The position numbers were made by a program, and so were the translations under genes. A stretch of DNA of 64,000 bases. It comes from Paralithodes platypus (taxonomy: Eukaryota > Arthropoda > Malacostraca > Decapoda > Lithodidae). The stretch spans positions 21,760,411 through 21,824,410 of the forward strand of contig CM064538.1 in the NCBI GenBank assembly GCA_032716605.1, in the 5' to 3' direction. The notes beneath the pieces are model-generated. The model was not told the DNA's origin. It ran no database searches and saw only the letters and a list, made by a program, of their open reading frames with translations. Below, piece by piece: positions 9,301-20,414 of this stretch. Positions within the stretch are counted from its first letter, which is position 1; every line of letters begins with the position of its first letter.

Positions 9301-12146
9301 AGACGAACACAACTACCGTAATTTTATTGGCACTCGAATGCTCAATATATGTAGATAAAGGATAATAATAGGTATTTATCTAAAACTATGTATATTAACT
9401 AAACTACTCCATGTGTTAATATATTGACTAAATTTCACTGAAATGAATAATGTAAAATATTAATTTAAGTTTGAATGTTAATTTTCTGATCAGAGTTCTC
9501 TTAATTAAACTCCTTCAAAATACAGATTGTTTCGTATGGGCTAATTTTATGGGGTCTCTAATTTCTTAAAAATAGTGAATGAATATAAATTTTATGTGTT
9601 TGACAAAGAGCGCAAGACCTTGAGGCATAAGGTAAGCTATAAATTAGTACGATTTTATGATGAATTATTGGTTTTCAGGGGTATATATGTGGTTGGATTA
9701 ATGGAAAACAACGAACGAATATCAGCACTGTTTTCCATTGTGGCTGTTTCCGAGAATAATCCAATGATGACGTCAAATTAGCTTGCCGCCAATCAACTGT
9801 GGAACACTTGGAAATGTGTTAGCTGTTATTACCGATATATTTGTGGAAAAATAGAGTGAATTAAGGGGCTGGAATATAACATTGACTTCATGTGAAGTGC
9901 GAGTGCCCTACACATTCTAAAATTGTGCATATTAATCTTGGGGAACTCATTATATATAAGGTATAAGTTCAAGGTGATACTTTGGATAAACCTGACTTCT
10001 AGCAAGCACCAAACAGCGATTTTGTAAGTAGCCAAGCATATTATTTGTCAGATAAGCCTAGGCCTACTTGTATTAGCCTAGGCCTATGATGATAATGATG
10101 ATTTGAAGCAGAAATGAGTAGCCTAGGCTGAGGCTAGGCATATTAGGCTTAGGATAACCCATATCCAACAATCTTAGGACTGCCCCCACTAGTGGGGCTA
10201 TGTATAATGTATTGATAGGCTAATGAAGATCAAGGAAGATTTGAGGTTAAAGACAGTAAAAAATAAGGTTAGCTAGGCAGCTGGGAATCTGGTTCTGGTA
10301 GGCTAAGACTCAGAGCCCACTCTTAACCCGGGAATGGCGAAGGTCCTCAATTATGGTAATTATTTAGAAGATGACCTTTTTTTCTAGTTATTAAAAACTT
10401 ACTCTAGGATGTATTATATGATATATAGAAGCAATAGAACTGTTAAAATGACCTGGGAAGTGTATATTAAACTTAGCCTAGACCAACATTCCTGTTTTGT
10501 TTTTTTTTTTTTTGTAGCTAAGGCTAGGCTAGGCTAACCTAGCCTAGGCTACTCTTGAGTTTTGGAACACAGTAGGCCTAAGCCTAGGCCTATTTTAGAT
10601 GTCTAACTTTTAAAATAATAATATAAAAATACGTAGGCTAGGCCTAGGCTAGGATTTTTTTTTTTATCATTATACAGAAAGTTGTATCACTCAAAAAAAC
10701 AGCGTCATTCGACACCCTGGCTAGGCGATAGCCTATGACAATAACAGTTGCCGTCATGCCGTGGGATTAGGCCTATAGGGGTAGACCTGTCACTGAAGAA
10801 TACTTTCGCAGTCTTACCGTTTGTTTTTGTTTTCAAGGTATAGGCTATAGACAGAATAGGCTACAGTAGTATCTTATCTACTGGTATCTTATTTTATTGT
10901 AGTTTATATTATGAGTGGAAGATTTGCAAGAACTTACCCTAACCAAAGTCCAAACTTAGTGTCCAAAGTGGGATCTGCACCCTGCCTCTATGTTCTCATT
11001 TTGTATACCGGTAACTTTTTAGCCAGATTACCGGTACAATTTAATAAGTGTACAGCCAGCAGCTAGGCCTACCGCCTACAGTGCATTTATAGATTTCCCG
11101 GAATCCCGGCCATGACTTGGGTATCACTAAAGAATCTTTCCGCAGCTTATGTACAATTGTTTGTTTTTATTTCTTCAAGGAATATAGTACAGTAGTTTAT
11201 TGTTCAATTGTTTATCATGTTATGAGTAGATAATTTGCATTACCTTACCCTAACCTAACTTTACTTAGTCTTAGTGTCCAAAGTGGGGGCTGCCACTATC
11301 CCCACAGTCCACACACCCGCTAACTAACATATATTATTGGTATGTCTTGTCATTACTATAACCTGACTTCATGGGGGTAACGGAGACTTGATTGAATATT
11401 TTCGGAATTAGCCTCGCAGAATCTTGAGTCTTTTAAAGTTGTGAAAATTAAAGTAAGTTTCTACGTTCCTACTGATTGTACTTAACCCGAGATGGGAATA
11501 GCCTACCCAGGTATTTTTTACTCGGCCCAGGGAAAATAATAGACAAACAAATGTTCTAATCAAAGTTTATTCTTGAAACTTTGTACCGGTATGTATTTTA
11601 ACCATTACTCTATAGTAATCATGTATCATATGAAAGGATATAAATTAAGTATGTAATAGTTCTTGGAATGCAACAACAAATATACATGAAATCTTTATTG
11701 GACAAAAGTTACAAAACTAAAACAGGGACTGCTAAGAATAATTTAAAAACCTGTTTTCAATGCCTATATTAGTGGACCTGAAGTGCATCTCTTTGAGACT
11801 GAAGTACAGGCAGCCAGCTCCCCTAGTATCCTGATTAAACACCAGTAAACATACATAACATCCCTTTTACTTACAATATTATTCATTCCTTTTAATAAAT
11901 TTTGAGCATGTATTGTGCATATATTTACCTTCACATCTCAAATCTTATTATTTAATAAGGGTGCGGGGGGCTGCGCCCCCCGCACCCCCCGCAGACGCCG
12001 CGCAAAGTTGATCCTTGTAAGCTTAGAAAAATGATCCAGAACTGGATAATTTCTGTTTTGGCACCCTGTCTAGCCCACTCATAAGACTTCCTGGACCGCT
12101 TGTGTTTATTTTGTATGCTATTATAACTATCTGGATTACATTTCGG
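9301..12146. other. AT-rich, largely single-copy region with AGGCCTA words
   Basis: This is the longest stretch without MITEs or long arrays. 10060-10800 is studded with TAGGCCTA/CCTAGGC palindromic words. A perfect cAMP-response-type palindrome TGACGTCA is at 9768-9775 near CCAAT. No splice-supported ORF is visible. It could be intronic or intergenic DNA. ORFs of 66-68 codons here show no family motif. Confidence 0.55.
11959..11987. other. Perfect GC hairpin, 13-bp stem
   Basis: GGGTGCGGGGGGC pairs with GCCCCCCGCACCC around a 3-base TGC loop, in otherwise AT-rich DNA, and is followed by more C/G-rich sequence to about 12003. Function unknown. It may be the end of a mobile element. Confidence 0.85.
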
Positions 12147-12472
12147 TTAAAGGGAGATCTCTACTTGAGGGATTGTTTTCTTGACCCCTTTCTCCCTCAT
12201 GTTTAGCCCCATTGCTTTTGATATTATAAAACGTTTGCCCCATTAGTTTAGTGATTTTAAGAATTTTCACCCCATAGTAAGACCTTTCGTGCAATTCAGG
12301 TGTCGATTTTATCCTGGCGAGCGATAGCGAGCCTGTAATTTAAGAGGAACCGGCCTTTGGCCGGGACATTTTTCTACCGAAAAATTTACAAATTTATCTT
12401 GAAAGGGACTCAAGGGGGTGTAATTTTAAGCTTGATGGAGGTCTAGGGAACAAACTAAATACCTCTCCTTAA
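12147..12472 (+). mobile_element. TTAA MITE, family A, copy A8
   Basis: Complete, with TTAA at 12147-12150 and 12469-12472. The hairpin loop varies (CCGGCCTTTGGCCGG) with both arms kept. The flanks are non-repeat DNA. Confidence 0.93.
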
Positions 12473-12602
12473 AACTTGCTTATCAATAAATAGTATATAT
12501 GGTTTTGTAGTTGATGTAAAGAAAATTATGTACCGTAAATTTGTTTCCAGAAATACACTTCCATAATTAGAAATAGTTGAAGTCCAGGAATATTTATGAG
12601 TG

Positions 12603-12847
12603 GGCTAGAGACTATGGTATCAGAGTGTACAGAGACTATGGTATTCAGGTGTACAGAGACTATGGTATTCAGGTGTACAGAGACTATGGTATTCAGGTGT
12701 ACAGAGACTATGGTATCCGACTGTACAGAGACTATGGTATCCGACTGTACAGAGACTATGGTATCCGACTGTACAGAGACTATGGTATCCGACTGTACAG
12801 AGACTATGGTATCCGACTGTACAGAGACTATGGTATCCAACTGTACA
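12603..12847. repeat. 24-bp tandem repeat, 10 units
   Basis: Unit TACAGAGACTATGGTATCC plus a variable GACTG/AGGTG end. Early units read TATTCAGGTG, later ones TATCCGACTG. Because 24 is a multiple of three, several frames stay open (YRDYGI-type octapeptides on +). That follows from the period and is not evidence of a gene. The first unit lies in a longer word also present inverted at 8771-8801. Confidence 0.95.
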
Positions 12848-12907
12848 TCTTAGGAAGGACGTCTACCAACTAAAAGGCTGTACAGACTATCTCAACTAAT
12901 CCTTTAA

Positions 12908-13117
12908 CCAGGGCACAGGGCCCTGGGTGGGGCTTTGGTTTCCCGGGCGTTTCTGCACCCTCCTCAGCTCCCCGCCATGGAGTGGCTTAGGTCACCCAGG
13001 CTTTATTGTGGTCGGCAAGGAGGGTTCTGTGGGGGCGCTCGGTTATGGCCTTGGCCTTGCTCGGGGCCTTGGGGCTGTTCGGCCAGGCAGCTTGGGGAAA
13101 AACAACAACAACAACAA
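12908..13117 (+). mobile_element. GC-rich retroposon D, copy 1, (AAC)n tail
   Basis: About 210 bp, from GGCACAGGGCCCTGGGTGGG to (AAC)n. It is about as GC-rich as its second copy at 61579 and closely similar to it. The tandem tail suggests reverse transcription. Two frames are open in both copies, but the 5' end is truncated and no domain is recognised. It could be a SINE or a LINE 3' end. Confidence 0.8.
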
Positions 13118-13597
13118 CCCTTATTTAGCGGGCTAGGTGGTCTATTTGACCGTAGCGCCCAGCGTTTTTTTTTTTTACCCTAAATAGGGTTGTTTACGTG
13201 ATCATTTTCATGCCTAAATAAGATCCAGAGCGTAAAATAAGTATCTATCCCTGGAAGGGCGTAAACAGAGCTTTCCAATGACATCCGAACCATCCTTGTA
13301 CGACCACTGGTTCTCTTGCAACGATCGTGCAACACGAGTGCAAAAACTCTGTAATGAGGTAATTTCCTTACATAATTCCCTGTGTAGCGAGTGAGAGAGG
13401 GGAGGGAAGGGTGGGATACAGTTCAGTAGGTCCACGGTGGTCGTGCGGAGCGGTCATAAGGTTACTACGCTCTTCCCGCCGCTCAGCTCTCTCTCTCAGC
13501 AACATTACGTGCTGAAAATGGCGCACGACATAAGTTGTGAACCGCCACATAGTCCAAATTTATTTCACACGACATAAGTTGCGCGCCGCCAATTAAG
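13118..13597. other. Unassigned stretch
   Basis: It contains an ACCCTAAATAGGGT palindrome at about 13177-13190 and two copies of an ACGACATAAGTTG word (13516 and 13568). No family was recognised and no ORF with motifs was seen. Confidence 0.5.
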
Positions 13598-13692
13598 GGT
13601 TAAGCTGCCATTTATCCTTCCTAAGCTGCATAAAATCGTCTAAATATAACTAGAATAAATTATAACAGACGTCGCTGGTACTGAAAGGGTTA
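13598..13692. mobile_element. E-family MITE, right-half fragment
   Basis: CTTCCTAAGCTGCATAAAATCGTCTAAAT words, then GACGTCGCTGGTACTG and AAAGGGTTAA, the E right end. The left end is missing or merged with AATTAAGGGTTAA at 13591. Confidence 0.75.
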
Positions 13693-13741
13693 AATTAGGA
13701 AGGAATTACACTATCCCATAACCCCTTGAAGATTATGACGC

Positions 13742-13955
13742 ATATTAACCCTTTCAAGCTCCAATACGCGTTTCTGTTGTTTCTGGCTACTATTAGACGA
13801 TTTGATTCAGATTAGTACCGGTATATGGACGTCAGAGGGTTGATTGAGATAGCCTTTACCCTTTTAATACCCACAGATACTTCCTAAGCTGCATAAAATC
13901 GTCTAATGATAACCAAAAATAAACTGCTAAAACGCATCAGAGCTTCAAAGGGTTA
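13742..13955. mobile_element. E-family MITE with TTAACCCTTT ends
   Basis: TTAACCCTTTCAAGCTCC at 13742 is mirrored by GAGCTTCAAAGGGTTAA at about 13938-13954. Subterminal TATTAGACGATTT is mirrored by AAATCGTCTAATGATA. Length is about 215 bp. TTAA target plus CCC/GGG ends fit piggyBac-type non-autonomous elements; that family assignment is inference. Confidence 0.85.
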
Positions 13956-14038
13956 ACAGTTTATTTTGGATATCATCAGGCAATTTCCTACAATTTGTGA
14001 AGGATCTGAGGGAATTAAAAGGGTGAAGACTATCTCAA

Positions 14039-14268
14039 TTAACCGCTTGCTGCGAGTTACAGGCTATAAGGAAGTTGGAGCAGTGAACATTGATATTAAA
14101 CAGAAATGCAATAATAATGTACGTTTCTGATGGATAAATGGTATGTTGAATTGGGATTTATGTATTTATAAATGTACTACGACCGTATTTTAGCTGTAAA
14201 TTCTGTTAAATATCGTTGTCTACTGCTCCAACTTCCTTATAGCCTGAAACTCGCAAGAGGTCAATTAA
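14039..14268. mobile_element. F MITE with ~45-bp terminal inverted repeats
   Basis: Left GCGAGTTACAGGCTATAAGG and AAGTTGGAGCAGT are mirrored on the right by ACTGCTCCAACTTCCTTATA and GCCTGAAACTCGC. TTAA lies at both outer ends (14039-14042 and 14265-14268). The right TTAA is shared with A9. Only one copy was found in the window. Confidence 0.88.
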
Positions 14269-14590
14269 GGGGAGGTATTTAGTTTGTTCCCTAGACCTCC
14301 ATCAACCTTAAAATGACACCCCCACGAGTCCCTTTCAAGATAAATTTGTACATTTTTCGGTAGAAAAATGTCCCGGCCGAAGGCCGATTCCTCTTAAATT
14401 ACAGGCTCGCTATCGCTCGCCTGGATAAAATAGACACCTGAATTGCACGAAAGGTCTTAATATGGGGTGAAAGTTCTTAAAATCGCTAAACTAATGGGGC
14501 AAACGTTTTATAATATCAAAAGCAATGGGGCTAAACATGAGGGAGAAAGGGGTCAAGAAAACAATCCCTCAAGTGGAGACCTGCCCTTAA
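14265..14590 (-). mobile_element. TTAA MITE, family A, copy A9
   Basis: Complete, TTAA at 14265-14268 and 14587-14590. It shares one TTAA with F on the left and one with an E element on the right. Confidence 0.92.
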
Positions 14591-14819
14591 CCCTCTGCCT
14601 TCCATATGGCCTTCCTGATCTGAATATAATAAGTATAATCTAACTTTATTCATTTCACTCAAACACCAAACACCTCCCAATGATATTAATGAAAGTATAT
14701 GATCCACCGGGATGCGAACCTGGGTTGCCACACACATATTATAAACACTCTAACCATTACACCATCAAGACGGCCAGAAAATAGAAAAGAAATGCGTAAT
14801 CAGATCCGGAAAGGGTTAA
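14587..14819. mobile_element. E-type TTAACCC element, split by a SINE
   Basis: TTAACCCTCTGCCTTCC at 14587 and TCCGGAAAGGGTTAA ending at 14819 are the E-type ends, with ATATGGCCTTCCTGATCTG near the left. A SINE occupies about 14651-14774. Both outer TTAA are shared with neighbouring MITEs. Confidence 0.75.
14651..14774 (-). mobile_element. tRNA-derived SINE (family S1), copy 2
   Basis: On the minus strand: A box TGGTGTAATGGTTAG (14750-14764) and B box GGTTCGCATCCCGG (14707-14720, one change from copy 1). The same TTCATTAATATCA and GGTGTTTGGTGTTTG body follows. Confidence 0.88.
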
Positions 14820-15180
14820 GGGGAGACTGACCGTTTGTTTGGTCTATTAATTCATTTATTCATATATTTTGTTAGTTTCCTCCCTAGACCTCCACAGCTA
14901 TAGAAGAACACCCCCTAGACCACCCTTCAAGATAAATTTGTAAATTTTTCGGTAGAAAATTATGCCAAAGGCCCGGTTCCTCTTAGATTGCAGGCTCGCT
15001 ATCGCTCGCCAGGAAATAATCGACACCTAAATGGCACGAAAGTTCTTAAAATTGACAACAAAATGGGGCGAAAGGTGTTAAATTCGCCAAACTAATGGGC
15101 CGAAGGGCTTATAATCTCAAAACTAGTGGGGCTAAACATTAGGGAGAAAGTGGTCCAGAAAAACGGTCTGCTCCCCTTAA
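14816..15180 (-). mobile_element. TTAA MITE, family C, copy on minus strand
   Basis: TTAA at 14816-14819 and 15177-15180. The C-type tail GACTGACCGTTTGTTTGGTC and ATTCATATATTTTG is complete. The GC hairpin is degraded (GCCAAAGGCCC). Confidence 0.88.
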
Positions 15181-15219
15181 TCAAACTCAGAATAATAAAT
15201 AAGTGGCTTTTGGGAAACC

Positions 15220-16649
15220 TTAACCCTCCGAAATATGACGACGATTTTGGGGATACTGAAACCTTTAGTTTAGACATTCAACCTCTGCAGTTGTCTTTTG
15301 AGTTAGCATGTTGTTGAGCCTATTGGGGATATAAAGCCTTACCATCAGGGTATTTAGAAACCTTTAGTTTAGTTACTTCAACCTCTGCAGTTGTCTTTGA
15401 GTTAGCTGTGGAGCCTATTGGGATACTTTAAAGCCTTTGTTACCATCAGGGGTATTTAGAAAACCTTTAGTTTAGTTTACTTCAACCTCTGCAGTTGTCT
15501 TTGAGTTAGCTGTGTTGAGCCTATTGTGGTACTTTAAAGCCTTTGTTACCATCAGGGGTATTTAGAAACCTTTAGTTTAGTTACTTCAACCTCTGCAGTT
15601 GTTTTTTGAGTTAGCTGTGTTGGGGCTATTGGGGATACTTTAAAGCCTTTGTTACCATCAGGGTATTTAGAAACCTTTATTTTATTTACTTCAACCTCTG
15701 CAGTTGTCTTTGAGTTAGCTTTGTTGATCCTATTGGGGATACTTTAAAGCCTTTGTTACCATCAGGGTATTTAGAAAACCTTTAGTTTAGTTACTTCAAC
15801 CTCTGCAGTTGTCTTTGCGTTAGCTGTGGTGAGCCTATTGGGGATACTTTAAAGCCGTTGTTACCATCAGGGGTATTTAGAAACCTTTAGGTTAAGTACT
15901 TCAACCTCTGAAGGTGTCTTTGAGTTAGCTGTGTTGAGCCGATTGGGGATACTTTACAGCCTTTGTTACCATCAGGGTATTTAGAAACCTTTAGTTAGTT
16001 ACTTCAACCTCTGCAGTTGTCTTTGAGTTAGCTGTGTGAGCCTATTGGGGATACTTTAAAGCCTTTGTTACCATCAGGGGTATTTAGAAACCTTTAGTTT
16101 AGTTACTTCAACCTCTGCAGTTGTCTTGATTTAGCTGTGTTTAGCCTGGGGATACTTTAAAGCCTTTGTTACCATCAGGGTATTATAAACCTTTAGTTTA
16201 GTTACGTCAACCTCTGCAGGGTCTTTGAGGAGCTGTGTTGAGCCTATTGGGGATACTTTAAAGCCTTTGTTACCATCAGGGTATTTATATAAACCTTTAG
16301 TTTAGTTACTTCAACCTCTGCAGTTGTCTTGGAGTTAGCTGTGTGAGCCTATTGGGGATACTTTAAAGCCTTTGTTACCATCAGGGTATAAAACCTTTAG
16401 TTTAGGTTACTTCAACCTCTGCAGTTGTCTTGGAGTTAGCTTGTTGAGCCTATTGGGGATACTTTAAAGCCTTTGTTACCATCAGGGGTATATAGAAACC
16501 TTTAGTTTAGTTACTTCAACCTCTGTAGTTGTCTTTGAGTTAGCGTGGTCAGAAAACTAATTTTGGAGAGGTAATTATAAGAGTGAGAGAACTCTATTTC
16601 TTATTGCTAATCTGGCACCCTCTGCGTCATAAATGCGTGAAAGGGTTAA
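15220..16649. mobile_element. E-type TTAACCC element carrying a ~105-bp tandem array (copy 1)
   Basis: Outer ends TTAACCCTCCG with ATATGACG (15220) and CGTCATAAATGCGTGAAAGGGTTAA-type (to 16649) are inverted. Between them are about 12 units of about 105 bp: words ACCTTTAGTTTAGTTACTTC, AACCTCTGCAGTTGTCTTTG, GAGCCTATTGGGGATAC and CCTTTGTTACCATCAGG. Units differ mainly by small indels. The same ends and the same array recur at 21591-23420, so the array travels as the body of an element. Confidence 0.85.
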
Positions 16650-16689
16650 TGTTTGATCACAGCAAGACACAGTAGCATGATGATAACTT

Positions 16690-16988
16690 TTAAGGGGGAG
16701 GCGGTTTCTGGACCACTTCCATAATCTTAGCCCATTAGTTTTTCCGTATTAAGATGCCATTAGCTGTAAAATGTTGTAGACTTTGCCCCATTTGTCAATA
16801 TTTAGACCTTTCGTGCTGTTTAGGTGTCGATTTTTTCCCTGGCGAACGATAGTGAGCCTGTAATGTTGGAAGAATCGGCCTTCGGCCGGGACATTTTTCT
16901 ACCGAAAAATATACAAATTAATCTAGAGGTCTAGGGAGGAAACGAAAATGAAAAAAAATCAACCCAAACAAGACCCATCTCCCATTAA
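16690..16988 (+). mobile_element. TTAA MITE, family C, copy on plus strand
   Basis: TTAA at 16690-16693 and 16985-16988. CGGCCTTCGGCCG hairpin and GGCGAACGATAGTGAGCC core are present, with a shortened interior. The right TTAA is shared with A10. Confidence 0.85.
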
Positions 16989-17352
16989 GGGCAGGTGTTT
17001 AGTTGATTCCCTAGATTTCCATCAAGCTTAAAAATTTGTTACCCCCTTCAAGATAAATCTTGTACATTTTTCGATAGAAAAATGTCCACGGCCAAAGGCC
17101 GTTCCCCTTAAAATTACAGGCTCGCTTTCGCGCGCCAGGAAAAAATCGGACACCTAAAGGCACGAATGGACTTAAAGTGACATGAAATGGGGCGCCGAGG
17201 GTTTGTTTCTTAAAATATCGCCATACCCCCCCAAAAACGAAGCGGGGAAGAGCCATCTTTAAAAGATTCTCACAAAGAATGGGGACTAAAACTGAGGCGA
17301 GAAATGAGGTTCAGGTAAAAAAATCCTCCAGGTGGGAAAAAAGAACCCTTAA
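16985..17352 (-). mobile_element. TTAA MITE, family A, copy A10, diverged or error-rich
   Basis: TTAA at 16985-16988 and 17349-17352. The core is readable, but many single-base insertions are present relative to other copies (for example CTCGGACACCTAAAGG-type changes and GGGCGCCGAGGGTTTG). Confidence 0.82.
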
Positions 17353-19265
17353 CCTTCCGCCAGGGACTGTTGCGGCCTGTCTTAGCTAAGCTGACAGGGA
17401 TCGCCCTACCCGTGGCGATATGGCCGAAAAAAAAAAAAGCAAAAAAAAAACGTCTAGGCCATAGGCTAAATATATGTTTAGGGTTTTCACGCAGAGAACT
17501 TTTCCACTCGATCTATAATCTTCTTTATGTGCGGTTTTAATCGTATTTTGGCATTCTAGTAGAGCTCTGTATAAGTCAAATGGTCAGTTTGTGGTGATGA
17601 CGTTAGCAGGTGGCGGCCAATATTGCCAGAGATGTAGAGATGTGGCCACTATGGGGGCTTTTAGACACTAATTTCCGTCATGACGTCAGAACAATAACAT
17701 TGAGGATGGTTCTCTGTTCCGGAGTGACGGGGTGACGATACGCTGGGTTTGTTGACATAGGTCGTACGCACGGCGGTTCGAAAAAGCCGAATTAGGATAT
17801 TACGCTCATGCCTTAGATAAAGGCATACGGGTAGCGGGCCTCTTTAAGTGCTTGTCCTAAAATAAGGGCAGCTAGGGGGGTAGGATAAGGGGGAAGGGGG
17901 TGTTGTGGGTTTTAATATCAGGATCATACAATAATTTTCGAAGCCCACTGTAGAGCTCCAATTGTTAGTGGTTAGATAGGTATTTTGTTCGGCTTGCATA
18001 GTGTATCCTATGGCAACAGCTGAGATCGGAAACCTTATGCCCCAGAAAATCAGTGTCCCTCACCTATGGACTTAACTTGCTTTCAAACTCAAGTGCGTCC
18101 CGGCATTGAGCCCGAACGGCCCGGTCATCTTACAACTCCCTGGAAGGGGGAGGCCTAACTCAGCACAGCAGTTTTCGGCTTTTGTCTACTCATAGCTCAC
18201 TAAGACCAAATTAAAAGCTCGGAACGTTATATATATATCCCAGATATATACAGTATATATAGATATATAAATTATATATCTATATATTGATTTGTGACAC
18301 GGTAAAAAACAAAGCAATGTAAATTATCTCGAATTATTTATTCCAGGAGGTTTTTTTTTTTTGGTTCAACTTTAGTAGAAAAAATAATTCTAACACCACC
18401 GTGCATTATTCCCCCGCGCGCGTAGGTATTTTACGAAAACGAGTGTGGCTAATTATAATTAAAGACCCGACCCACCCACCCCCCTCCCACCCCCCCCAAG
18501 CGCCCGCCCCCACAAGCCGGGCGTGCGCTTCCTCCCGCCTTTTGCGGCTCATAAGTTACATTTTTCTTGCTTGTCGAAGATTTTCTCCAACTTTGCCACG
18601 GCAGGGGAAAGATCTAGTGGCTGTTTCGGAGCCTCTTTTGTCCTCCAGATCGGTTGGCGCAAATAAAAGAGTAATATATATATTAGATAATATTAGATAA
18701 TAATATATGATAGAGGTTGTAGCAGTTGAGATAAGAAGGTATGACGGCAATAATGCACACACACACACGTGATATCTATTATGAGTAGTTATATAGAGAG
18801 TTTATATTAGATGAATTGAGCAGAGACACACACTGACGATACTGCACGCACATCCGAAACTAGTCTCTAGAATAAAAGGATCACTCATACTCACTAAGGT
18901 TCTCTCTGCCATCTCATTAACAAATGGTACCTCCCTCGCCCTATCTCTACATTAGCACACACACTACCTCTCTATCTCTCCTCTTCCGTCTCATCCTCTC
19001 GTTCGACGCTAGCTTCTCGACTCTCTTCTCTCTCTCTATCTCTTCTATCCCCATCTCTCATCTCTCTCTCTCGTCTTCTTCTCTCTCTCTCGAGATCTCT
19101 CCTCGTCTCATGCCTCGCTCTCTCTCCCTCTCATCTCTTTCCCCCACCCTCCCATACCTGTCTCTCGTGCTGTAATAGTGTGTACAAGGTATGTGGGGGA
19201 AACAATTTGAGGAAGGTTGATGAAGAGAGCGGTCCATCCTATCCAAAAACAAAACTCGAATACTC
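17353..19265. other. Unassigned stretch with (TA)n, C-rich and (CT)n tracts
   Basis: 17450-18200 looks single-copy and includes a second perfect TGACGTCA (17681-17688). 18225-18290 is (TA)n-rich. 18470-18540 is C-rich, followed by CGGGCGTGCGC. 18960-19150 is pyrimidine-rich with (CT)n. No motif-bearing ORF. Any promoter role for the TGACGTCA is speculative. Confidence 0.5.
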
Positions 19266-19751
19266 TTAAGGGGAGGTTTTTTAAGGAGGTTTTTAAGGGG
19301 AGAGTTTTTAAGGGGTTTTCTGTTACTAAGGGTGAGTTTTTTTTAGGTTGATTCACTAGACTTCCCATTCAAGCTTAAAACTTTCCTCCCCCCTCAGAAA
19401 ACCCTTTCCTGAGATCTAGACAAATTTTGTTACATTTTAAAACACAATTTTGTTTTTTTACATCTCTCGCCATCGGTAGAGAAAAAAATGTCGACAGCGG
19501 GCCGAAGGAGGCTTTCCATTACTTACACGGCTCGCTAAAAAATCGCATCGCCAGGAGAAAACATCGACACCTAAATTGCGCGCGAAATAGTCTTAAAATT
19601 TGACAGTAAATGGAGGCGAGGTTCTTAAAATCGCGCAAACCTAATGGGCGGGAACGTCTTAAAAATCGTGAAAAGCAATGGGGGCTAAACATGAGGGAGA
19701 GAGGGATAAAGAAAAAAAAAAATACTTGCCTGTGGCGATATCTCCCGTTAA
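19266..19751 (-). mobile_element. TTAA MITE, family A, copy A11, with stuttered end
   Basis: TTAA at 19266-19269 and 19748-19751. The first 60 bases repeat the terminal word (TTAAGGGGAGG, TTAAGGAGG, TTAAGGGGAGAG, TTAAGGGG) before the family interior begins. The core is swollen by many small insertions, probably sequencing error in part. Confidence 0.78.
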
Positions 19752-19992
19752 CCCTTACAGTACCGGAGGAAGTCCTTGTTTTATATTTATTTATTTGTGA
19801 TCTTATATATAATTATTAGTATGTATATATCTATATATATATATCGATATATATATTATAATATATACATATATAATAATATACGATTTATGTCAGCTTA
19901 GGACGGATCTATTGGGTATTTAGGAGGATCAATTGAAGTCTGCAGGTTTATAAATGAAGTCTGCAGGTTTGATAATTGTAAGAAGTCTTTCC
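19752..19992. repeat. AT-rich tract after an E-type end word
   Basis: TTAACCCTTACAGTACCGG at 19748 resembles an E left end but no partner is visible. 19800-19890 is (TA)n-rich. A TGAAGTCTGCAGGTTT word is repeated at about 19934 and 19954. Confidence 0.6.
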
Positions 19993-20414
19993 TTTAGGGG
20001 GAGGGTTTTAGATTTAGTTCCCTAGACCTCCATCAAGCTTGAAACATGTCAACGTCTCCCTCCATAGGCTAGGCCAACCTTTTCAAGATTAAAATGTGTT
20101 ACATTTTTCGGTTAGAAAAAATTCCCGGGCAAAGGCCGGTTCCCCCCCCCCCCCCCCCCTCGTACAATTAATTTACTAGGCTCGCTAAATCGCTCGCCCG
20201 GAAAACATCGATACCTAAATTGCATGAACGGTCTTAAAAAAAAATTGACAGAAATGGGGCCGAAGAAAGCGAAAAGTTCTTAATTATGGTGCGAATGTCG
20301 TAAAAATAGTCAAAAGCAGTGTGGGTGGCTAAAACATGAGGGAGAAAGGGGTCCAGAAGAAAAAAATAAAAAATCCCTCAAGTGGCTTATCCTCATCTTC
20401 CTCTCTCCCCTTAA
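19993..20414 (-). mobile_element. TTAA MITE, family A, copy A12, error-rich
   Basis: The right end TTAA is at 20411-20414; the left end is TTTAGGGGGAGGG. Family words are present in order, with an 18-base C-run inside the core and many extra bases. Confidence 0.78.

Noticed and set aside
9575..9781. 68-aa ORF in the single-copy-like region
   Set aside because: No recognised motif, start context or splice evidence, and the length is expected by chance in AT-rich DNA.
12577..12873. 98-aa ORF of YRDYGI repeats
   Set aside because: The 24-bp period keeps several frames open on both strands. No signal, domain or non-repeat part supports a protein.
12927..13136. Conserved protein gene in retroposon D
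   Set aside because: Two frames are open in both copies, no domain is recognised, and the (AAC)n tail marks it as a retroposon. Kept only as a question in the findings.
17681..17688. Promoter called from TGACGTCA (also 9768-9775)
   Set aside because: An 8-bp palindrome occurs by chance in tens of kilobases; no gene start is nearby.
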